DNA of 64,000 nucleotides, from assembly GCA_024741835.1 (NCBI GenBank), contig JAENRP010000048.1, forward strand, positions 1-64,000. The letters are read 5' to 3'. Below are positions 55,047-64,000 of this stretch, one piece after another. The stretch is from Diplocarpon mali (lineage: Eukaryota; Ascomycota; Leotiomycetes; Helotiales; Drepanopezizaceae). Made by a program: the position numbers and the translations under genes. The notes beneath the pieces are model-generated. The model did no database searches. It was not told where the DNA came from and saw only the letters and a list, made by a program, of their open reading frames with translations. Each line of letters begins with the position of its first letter. Positions within the stretch are counted from its first letter, which is position 1.

Positions 55047-55054
55047 TATATATA
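55047..55054 (-). promoter_or_regulatory. Candidate TATA box of the secreted-protein gene
   Basis: TATATATA about 100 bp upstream of the ATG at 54950, with a short AT-rich context in otherwise GC-balanced DNA. Confidence 0.4.
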
Positions 55055-55899
55055 TGTGCGTGAGCTCCCAAGCAGACGAAGCTCGAACTACCAAGTACGA
55101 GAACTTGAAACAAGCTCGTATGTTGTTGACCCCGACGCAGGACTACGCCGAAGCCCAACTCGCTCTCTTGGCCACGGTGAACTGTGTCGACTGCAAATCC
55201 GCTATGAAATCCACTGATCAGCTTCTCCACTGCGGGGCTTTCTCCTGCTCGGAGATGGATGATCGTATGAGAGATTCTCAAATCCACAAGCCGAGATCGA
55301 AGTCGTATCCGACTGTGGACTCGGCACGTTGCGATTCAAGCCTGTACAGGTTCGATTGACTTGTCTACACTTTCGAGACCTGATGCTGTAAGCCAGAGCG
55401 TACATAGCCGTCCTTGGGAATAACTGCAGGATTGAAAAAGCAACCTCCCAGCAAGAGCTCCAAGCCAACCGGTCCGCCGCTTTGCGAATCTCGGTGCAGA
55501 ATCCCCGTTGCGCGGCCATGTTGCGCCTTGCAGGGTTGAGTGGGTAGGTCCTCGAGCCGACACTGGGCTCCTTGTTTCTAGCACGGCCCCGTGGAAGGGC
55601 TCGGGAGGAGCGGAAGTTCGCCCTTCATATATTTGAGTTACTCGCTACCTCGGACACCCGAGGCATTTCACGGTGATCAAAAACCGACACCTGTTTCGCT
55701 CCCGCTCGCACTTTGCGCCTCTTGAAACCCTGTGGGTCTCGACGGGGGCCTGACTCGAGGACAACCCAATTCTGAGCTTGCGCTGTGTCGCGACGTCATA
55801 CGCGTGGTACTGGAAGCAGATTTGACCTCGATGTAACGCAATTGAAATGTCATGCGTACGCAGTAGAGAGGTCGATGTAGGAGTCGGGGTGGAACGTGA
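55055..55899. other. Intergenic, no supported gene
   Basis: Only short unassigned frames on both strands. Confidence 0.45.
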
Positions 55900-56592
55900 A
55901 GGTGAGCGATGTTCTAAAAGGTGGAGGATAAAAGGCGAAAGAGTAGATGTAGTAATTAAAGCTAGAATATTAAGGTCAGCGATATTCTCAAAGCTAGAAG
56001 ACAAAAAGGCGAAAGATTAAACGTAGCAATTGGATTGAGAATATGAAAATTGGCGATATCATAAAAGCTAGAGGATAAAAAGGCAAAGGATTAAACATAG
56101 CAATTGGATTTAGAATATTAAGATTGGCGATATCCTAAAAGCTAGAGGATAAAAAGGCAAAGGATTAGATATAGGAATTGGATTTAGAATATTAAGATTG
56201 GCGATATCCTAAAAGCTAGAGGATAAAAAGGCAAAGGATTAGATATAGGAATTGGATTTAGAATATTAAGGTCAGCGATATTCCAAAACCTAAAGGATAA
56301 AAGGCAAAAGATTAAACATAGCAATTGGATTTAGAATATTAAGATTGGCGATATCCTAAAAGCTAGAGGATAAAAAGGCAAAGGATTAGATATAGGAATT
56401 GGATTTAGAATATTAAGGTCAGCGATATTCCAAAACCCCAAGGATAAAAGGCAAAAGATTAAACGTAGCAATTGGATTGAGAGTATTAAGATTAGCGATA
56501 TTCCAAAACCTAGAGGATAAAAAGGCAAAAGATTAAACGTCATAAATGGATTTAGAATATTAAGATTAGCGATATTCCAAGAGGATAAAAAG
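55900..56592. repeat. 74-bp minisatellite array
   Basis: About nine tandem units, 74 bp in the best-conserved part (ATTGGATTTAGAATATTAAG recurs at 56103, 56177 and onward). Each unit contains GGCGATATCC / AGCGATATTCC, AGAGGATAAAAAGGCAAA and a variable GATTAGATATAGGA or GATTAAACATAGCA end, so two unit types alternate. Strongly A-rich on the plus strand. Confidence 0.93.
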
Positions 56593-56942
56593 TCCAAGAT
56601 CAGATCGCGTACCCAGAGTTGGAAGAATAAGCGTAGCGATACCCGAACATGCGGGACGAGAAAAAGGGTATCTCATAATCAGAACAGGATTCGGTTTCAG
56701 TCCAAAGGATATCATCTGATCGTACGGCACTAGTACCCCCAGCCCTACGGGGATAGTTCGTCTGGAGTAAAGTTGGCCACCCCGGCACGAGTCGAAATAA
56801 GAAGTACGAATTTCGCGTGCAAGTCCATCGTACGAGAACGGCTTTGCGGTTTCCTCCCGATTCTCTTGTCCCCGACGAGCGAAGCCGAGGCCGGTGGGTT
56901 CCCAGACCAAAAGTCGTGCTTGCTCATCAAATATACTCTGAC

Positions 56943-57506
56943 ATGGCGATTTCAGACGTAAAACCTCAAGCCGAATGGCTCGAGAACCATCCGATGCGTG
57001 GTCTACTGCGTACTACCGAGGTGCAGGGTTTCAGCGGTGATGGATCATGCGCGCTCGAGGAGTCCTGGGATACTTATGCGGTGCTTCAAGACCATGTCAC
57101 TCTTGCACGTCTGAATAGAGGCAACGCGCAGAAGCAAGCAGATCCCCGAATACTCCTACTCCAGCGGCGGGCCATCTCGGAACTATTCTTCATCGTTATG
57201 GTGAGTCGAACGAGAAGGAGTAGTATTAAATCAGGGGACCATACTTCACCATCCCTCGGTACATGATATCAAACACTACAGTACAGCAGGGATCTTTTGC
57301 CTCTTATGATGAAGGGGCTCTTGGACTCTTGTTTTGGGCAAGGATCCGAGGATACCCGCTATACCACAGTAACTTTACACGGGGCTCACTGCACTCAATC
57401 ATCCTATGGAAGCATTCGGTTTCTTTCGCTTTCTCGTCCAAGCAATTACAGCCTCGCTCTTGGTAGGTTTCTATCCTGGTTTGAAAACACTGTACCCATG
57501 CCTTGA
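56943..57506 (+). CDS. Candidate orphan gene, about 160 aa
   Basis: A tentative two-exon model: 56943-57200 and 57282-57506, with a GTGAGT...ACAG intron of 81 nt. Exon 1 looks like true coding sequence: AEWLENHPMRGLLRTTEVQ, SWDTYAVLQDHVTLARLNRG, and the very helical RILLLQRRAISELFFIVM ending exactly at the donor. In exon 2 the frame YSRDLLPLMMKGLLDSC continues the helical character but then becomes less convincing, so exon 2 or later exons may be wrong or the gene may be decayed. I do not recognise the family. Confidence 0.35.
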
Positions 57507-58149
57507 ATAGGACATAGAAAAGAAAACAGGCGAGTACTCCCAGAAGGCAAACCAAGACATCCACCCTTGAATGTGACAGTTCCTGGCGGCCGGATAACCA
57601 TCAGATCCTCCCGCTCTTATGCAGGTCAGGGTGAGAGTTTGCTATTCTGCTGCAGAGAACGGCTTGGGAATGTTCCGCTCCCGCAACGGTTCGGTTAGTT
57701 GAAGTATGAACACATTTCAGATAGTCTTTGTGCAAAACCAGGGTTGGAGGATTTATGGAATACAAAATAGGAGGTAAAAATCACCATGCTGAAAGAGGGG
57801 ACATGCAGGATTGGAACTTTGGAGCGGTCCAGATGAATCAATTGGAACCATAGACATCTTCTTAGACAGCTAGCTCATGTGTTCTGAGTTAGGCGTGAAA
57901 GGGGTATGCCCTCGCCGACTTTGTTAGCAGAGGGCTAAATCTTGTCAAACCATGCAAAGACCGCTTGCGTACTTGTATATCTGGATACTCGTAGGACAAC
58001 AGATCAGGTAGTTTGAGCGTAATATCTATATTCCATTATAAACCTCGGTTATCATTCTTGTCTTAGTCCACAAGGAGTATAACTCTGCCCTATTGTCTCC
58101 ATTTACAGTAGCACGATTCTAGCACAACTTGGATAAAATGCAAGTGCCT
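57507..58149. other. Intergenic, no supported gene
   Basis: Nothing supported on either strand. Confidence 0.5.
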
Positions 58150-58306
58150 TTGTACGCGCGAAGCTCCAAACACTGCCCTAACATCGCGCTCCACTCCAAT
58201 TTTAGGGCAACTGGTAACTTGCAAATCCTCTTGTACGCGCGAAGCTCCAAACACTCCAACATCGCGCTCCACTCCAATGTCAGGGCAACTGGTAACTTGC
58301 AAATCC
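58150..58306. repeat. Two-copy direct repeat of about 80 bp
   Basis: The segment from TTGTACGCGCGAAGCTCCAA to GGTAACTTGCAAATCCTC occurs twice, back to back (81 and 76 bp); the copies differ by a 5-base gap and two substitutions. Confidence 0.92.
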
Positions 58307-58559
58307 TCTTGTCTCTACACGCTTAGAGTTCTCAAGACAGCCCTGCCTTGATATCACGCTCTCCTCTGTCATAGGCCAAACAAACACCGTATGAAACGTT
58401 CCATCTACGATGTACTAGAATTTCAATAACGTGAATAATCCACAAGTTCTTTCCGTACACGAGGCCATAATTGTCAGAGGGGGAGTCAAGGTGGCTAGAG
58501 GGCAGGGCATAGGAAGGTGATGTGCAAATTCAATTTTCCCCGTAAACATGCTGTGTTGA

Positions 58560-59290
58560 ATACCGGATATACAGCACTGTAGAGCCTCTTATCCTTCTAG
58601 AGCTAAAGATACCTATTTCTTAAGCATGACATCTTCTCTCTAACCCTACCCCTTATCATAAAGCTTTTGATCAATAGTGTGAAGCCTAGCAGGACTAATT
58701 TGTAGAGACCTAAGGACTATCTTGGGCCTTCTATCATCCTTGCTAATAGGATAACTGTAGTCATTTCATATTATATATCTAGGAGAAAAAGCCCTCGGTA
58801 TAGCTATAGCTAATTATTTATCTCACTTTGGATCTCTAAGCCTCTCTTGCGTATCCTATATTATCGAGTCTGTAACCTAGCGCGTGAGGAAGCCAGAACT
58901 TCATAGTATGATGCTATAATAGCTGTAAAAGAGTAAGCTTGTAGAAATAGCTGCGGCTTATTTTTCGAACATCGCAAAAGCGGATGAAGCTAGAAGCTTA
59001 GTAATTCGGAAGCCCTCTTGGTAGCTACACCCTTCTTGTTGGCTTACTTATTGTTGGACTGTGTACGTTTCTTCCCTTTTTGTCATATTATACCGGCCGT
59101 CTTGAACCTCTAATGTTAATATCAAGCTCTTCTGTAGACATAGGAGTGAGATCAGGTGATTAAACAACTGTATATTGCTTGGTTAATAAACGAACAGTAC
59201 GATAGGAATGACCCTTTGCTTATATAGACGAATCAGAGCTTTTAAAAGTTCTAGCTTATAAATCATGTATAGCTAGTCAATTCTGGAAGA
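58560..59290. other. AT-rich degraded tract
   Basis: Raised A+T and TA content, stops in all frames. It resembles the tract at 40.3-40.9 kb and suggests a mutated repeat. Confidence 0.5.
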
Positions 59291-59293
59291 CTC

Positions 59294-59482
59294 TGTCGGG
59301 ATATAGGTCATATGATCAACAGTCATGTGATGAGTCACATGATATAGAAGGCTTGGCAACTACTGTATCTACTCTACGCTCTTGAAGAGTAGCTTCGAGA
59401 GCAAGCTTTTACACACGAATATATTCCAATGTATTCACAAGGGCTTCACCTGTGCACATAATCACCTAATATAACACCAACA
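59294..59482. mobile_element. Solo LTR, 189 bp, with 5-bp target-site duplication
   Basis: The element starts TGTCGGGATATAGG and ends ATATAACACCAACA, so it has TG...CA ends with near-inverted TGTCGG/CCAACA termini. It is flanked on both sides by GACTC (59289-59293 and 59483-59487), a 5-bp target-site duplication. An internal palindrome-like CATGTGATGAGTCACATG is present. Length and ends fit the LTR of a Copia-type retrotransposon. No internal coding region or second LTR is in the window, so it is a solo LTR left by recombination. Confidence 0.8.
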
Positions 59483-59487
59483 GACTC

Positions 59488-60039
59488 CTATTGCCAGCTG
59501 ATAACAAATGAGGGTTCTATAGGCTCCGTAGTGTTCTGTAGTACTCTGTTATACTCTGTAGTTCTCAGTAGTCCTATATAGAAAGAAGTAGTAATTAGAA
59601 TCAACATCCTACTTTAACTATAGGTATATATTTGGAAAATCCTATAGTACGCAGCTAAAGGTCAAGAGTAGCGGGTGTACTACAGAAGAGGTAGTAAATG
59701 AATCTCATTTTAAAGCTTCTGAAAAGTGCTAGTGTAGATGAACTACTGGTATGGAAGATTTAGTGAAATGGAGTATGTGTGAGCCAAGTATGGCTGTCTT
59801 ATAATGTCTGCCCTTCTATAGAGGGTCGGTATCACTGCGAGATACATCCAAATCGCCTCGCCTTCTCTGTCCCTATAAGCTATTAACTCGCCGAATAGAG
59901 TATCCCACTGATGGCCCCAATTGCAAGCCTCTCTTAAGAGCTCTGAATCACACCGACTCCATGCGAGGTGTGTCTATAGGATAATCCTTCAAACAAGGGG
60001 ACAGGGTGTCATTGATGTAATCTGCGGATTGCAGCTAGC
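59488..60039. other. AT-rich intergenic
   Basis: Contains a short CTCTGTAGT-type internal repetition at 59525-59575. No gene seen. Confidence 0.5.
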
Positions 60040-60165
60040 TCTATTCGACTTGAGGTTGACATTTCGACATTGCAAGGACTCAATCTCGGCTTTGCAAACT
60101 CTTGAAAAGAGTCGTAGGTTCGTAGGAGACACCGCGTACAAGTCTTGAGTCGTTGTCTCCTATGC
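60040..60165. repeat. Dispersed repeat copy B (matches 40960-41045)
   Basis: Diverged partner of the segment near 41 kb; see copy A. It sits just downstream of the solo LTR and degraded AT-rich DNA. Confidence 0.55.
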
Positions 60166-61322
60166 AAATTTAGCTACACTAGTAGCTACGGGGCCAGGGA
60201 ATATTATTTCCTCAGAGCGCTCGGATACTGGTCTGGTAGTTGCGTATTCTCTATTCACTTATTTTACAAAGGTCTCTATTCTAGGTACGTACCCAGTGAA
60301 GCCTACATGTATATCCAGCTATCCCTATGTCCAACTGTGAGTCCGAGTGCAACAAGACTACCCCAGATGAGGCTTATTGCATGAGAAGACTTTACAAAGC
60401 TGATATTTGATACTCGTCGCTTGCATTTGATTTCTAAGAAGAAATGTCCAACTTGTACTAACGTGTTGTCAAGTCCAAAAGACAAGCGACTGAGACTTGT
60501 TTTTCCAAGAAAAGCTGTAATGGAGAATACGAAGAGGAAGGTATAGAAGTAATACCAGATCACCCAGCTAGCTAGCTCTGTGAAATGACAGAGTTTCACA
60601 GAATTCTCATATAGTATAGAAAACAAGTCACATTTAGGAATATCGTTCGCAATCAGCCAACTTCACAACCCAACGACCTAGTACCAGATTTAGCCGACCA
60701 AAAATTGCGCTGTGAATCTTGCGAATTTGCATCCTAGTACCTGCGGGCGCTTTACAACATAAGCACGGTGTACCACGACTTGAGCGCTAACTGAAGTTCT
60801 GTACTTGCGTCTGTGGAACTTGTTAACTACGACACGATAACCCCGAATCTGAAGATGCACCAGTTGATAGCAGCATCGCGCATCTTCACGTTTGAAACCG
60901 AGTTGTACGCATCGTTGATCATCGGTTTCAGGATACGAATTCCGGATTCAGCATTTCAGAGCGCTCGTATGTTGGCAAGGTCGCGCTGGGTAGTTCAGCC
61001 TACGTTTAACCACGGGTTGCGATACAGTTGGAGAAACAGGACTAGGCTTCGGCTGAAAATCGTAATTACAAGAAGACGTTTCCTGGAGCAATTGAACACG
61101 AGTCTCACAATAGCAGAAGCAATATCAACCTTGCCTAGAACAAGCCGAGATCTCCCTACTGAGGGTAGAGTCCATTCCAAGGGCCTCTTATCTCACGTAT
61201 CACATCGCTAGGCTTCTAGAAAAAGAGCCATGAGCCTGGAACTAAATCGCGAGACGGAAATATGAATATACTATCTGTACGACTCGTTCATCAGATGGAA
61301 ACAAGTCAAGCCAGTGTCTTGC
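60166..61322. other. Intergenic, unassigned frames
   Basis: Frames at 60626-60303 (-) with hydrophobic stretches and 60813-61211 (+) of 132 codons are present, but neither shows a family, clear start or splicing. Confidence 0.4.
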
Positions 61323-61408
61323 ACTATTCTGCAAAGCTCATGTCTGGTATGCTGTAGAATGTCGAACTATTCTGCAAAGCTCATGTCTGGTATGTTGTAG
61401 AATGTCGA
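61323..61408. repeat. Two-copy 43-bp tandem duplication
   Basis: Two adjacent 43-bp copies starting ACTATTCTGCAAAGCTCATG differ at one or two bases (GCTGTAG versus GTTGTAG), so the duplication is recent. Confidence 0.92.
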
Positions 61409-61939
61409 TTCCCAATCGACGCTCCTCGTCGCCTCATCGAAAGGCGGTCGAAATCGATAGTTGCGAGCTACCGACGCGCCCTTTGCACGTCCGACTCGCC
61501 AGTACCGACCAGAGGATAATCAAGCTGTAGCGCGTAGCCTGGGCTCTGGGTGGAAGACTCTGCCGCCAGTTGAGAGTGCTTGGTAGGAAGCGTGACAGCA
61601 CTCCGATGCCTCCGAGTAATCCCTCCGATGGCCTGCACCACCGTAGCCCATCCTCATCAAGATCATATATCCTTTCTCCCCGCCCAGCCAGAATGGGAGT
61701 TGGACGACCAGGAACGAATGAAAGGAGGTCGGAGTGGCGAGGCATCGAAGGCATCGAGATGAAGATACGGTGAGAAGGATACGCATGGAAGAATCGGAGC
61801 ATGGTGTTTCGGCCGTGGATAATCTCGCACCCGGCTCTCGGTCATGGTCCGATCTTGCCTGAGGAAAGGGAGGATTCGAGAGTGGGAGAAGCATATGTGT
61901 GTATACGGCTTTCTTCCTCGTTTCTCAAGTGGGCAGTAC
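61409..61939. other. Intergenic, no supported gene
   Basis: Overlapping frames of 60-124 codons on both strands without recognisable features. Confidence 0.4.
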
Positions 61940-61978
61940 AGGCACAAGCACAAGCACAAGCGCAAGCACAAGCACAAG
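61940..61978. repeat. GCACAA hexanucleotide repeat
   Basis: About six units of GCACAA with one GCGCAA variant. Confidence 0.9.
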
Positions 61979-62133
61979 AGCCGATGAGAGTGCAGCCGCG
62001 ACGACAATCTACCGACGAGCCATTCCCGAATCAACACGCGGCTCCCTCTCGAGTCGCTCTCTTTTCCAAGCAGCTCTGATATCGGACCTCGGTCTCGTCA
62101 CGGCGTCCTGAGCAGCTCCAAGCCTGATAGTAT

Positions 62134-62580
62134 GCACAACTCTAAGGCAAGAGGAGTAGTATAAATATCCCCTTGACAACTAGTAAAGACTAGACTCCTC
62201 CCTTTAATAAAACGTCTTTATAGTAAAAGAGAAGTAGTAGAAATATCACCTTGACAACTAGTAAAGACTAGACTCCTTCCCCTTGGTAAGATACCTCTAA
62301 AGCGAGAGGAGCAGTATAAATATCACCTTGACAACTATAAAGACTAGACTCCTCCCTTTGAATAAGATATCTCTAAAGCAAGAGAAGTAGTATAAATACC
62401 ATCTTCAAACCTATAAAGACTAGACTCCTTCCTCTAAGTAAGATACCTCTAAAGCGAGAGCAGTATAAATATCACCTCGAAACCAATAAAGATCAAACTC
62501 CTTCCTTTGATGAGAAATCTCTATAGCAAGGAGTAGTGTAGATATCACCTTGGAAACTGAGAAAGGCTATATTCTTATTG
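62134..62580. repeat. 76-81-bp minisatellite array
   Basis: About six units containing AGAGGAGTAGTATAAATATC, ACCTTGACAACTA, TAAAGACTAGACTCC and AATAAGATATCTCTAAAGC, with unit length from 76 to 81 bp. Units diverge toward the right end. Confidence 0.9.
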
Positions 62581-62840
62581 CGCCACGAGGACCCGAGGCT
62601 CTAAGGACTGGCTTGTGTATTCCGCGCCTGAGGTGGCCAAGACGCACTCCTATAAGAGGAGCACAGATATAGAGCTAGTTGAGAGTTTGACAAGCTTCTG
62701 CTCACCACCAAGATCCCTATCGTCAGGACAGGTATCCATTCCTCGTCCGAGGACATCTGGTTCGCGAGAGGTTCTCGGACACGCCCATCCTCCTCTCACC
62801 TCCCCGCCCGGCCGGGCTCGGCGCGACGTCCGCCGCCGTC

Positions 62841-64000
<1,160 letters not shown>

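Noticed and set aside
60303..60626. Hydrophobic 107-codon minus-strand frame that looks membrane-like
   Set aside because: Lies in AT-rich degraded DNA where Phe/Leu/Ile codons arise by composition; no family seen.

Overview
The window is nuclear DNA of a filamentous ascomycete (Pezizomycotina). Genes are split by short GT-AG introns of about 46-210 nt with CTAAC/CTAAT-type branch points. Recognisable fungal genes include xanA, fluG, a fungal-type AP180 and a DUF3336/patatin lipase. AT-rich stretches look mutationally degraded and minisatellites are abundant. A leotiomycete-like genome would fit, but nothing here fixes the class.

Layout. At 1-4.4 kb there is an ATATAC microsatellite, a 1-Cys peroxiredoxin gene (-) and a TA-rich tandem repeat. 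At 4.4-6.6 kb lies a DHA1-type MFS transporter (+). At 7.9-12.5 kb a Bud27/URI-type gene (-) and a Cep57/Ppc89-type spindle pole body gene (+) diverge; the second carries tandemly duplicated exon-intron units. A tRNA-Asp gene with an intron is at 13.9 kb, and a mitochondrial-type aspartyl-tRNA synthetase (-) is at 16.7-19.4 kb. From 21.4 to 29.6 kb is a dense housekeeping block: AP180 (+), TFB3/MAT1 (-), NudC (+), the OST subunit Swp1/ribophorin II (-) and xanthine dioxygenase xanA (+). From 31.3 to 38.7 kb are a patatin/DUF3336 lipase (+) and a fluG-type amidohydrolase-glutamine synthetase fusion (-). The stretch 38.7-43.1 kb is gene-poor, with an AT-rich degraded tract and gene or transposon debris. 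At 43.1-51.0 kb the JIP5/WDR55 gene (+) converges on a 1,966-residue protein of unknown function (-).

From about 51.8 kb to 62.6 kb the character changes. Four tandem-repeat arrays with different units (10, 46, 74 and about 76-81 bp), two local duplications, a solo LTR with a target-site duplication, AT-rich degraded sequence and only three small weak genes lie here (an intronless 236-aa orphan, a small secreted-protein candidate and a 160-aa orphan). This looks like an accessory compartment. The window ends inside a GH20 beta-N-acetylhexosaminidase gene (-).

The genes do not form one pathway. xanA and fluG both concern nitrogen compounds, and xanA has two GATA-factor-type sites upstream, but they are not an evident cluster and there is no PKS, NRPS or terpene core gene. 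The two most unusual items are the 1,966-aa protein (apparent repeated N-terminal domains, a zinc-binding region, an AT-hook tail) and the spindle-pole gene whose 33-codon exons and 47-nt introns arose by tandem duplication. All gene models are read by eye from splice signals, frame and family resemblance; no searches were run.
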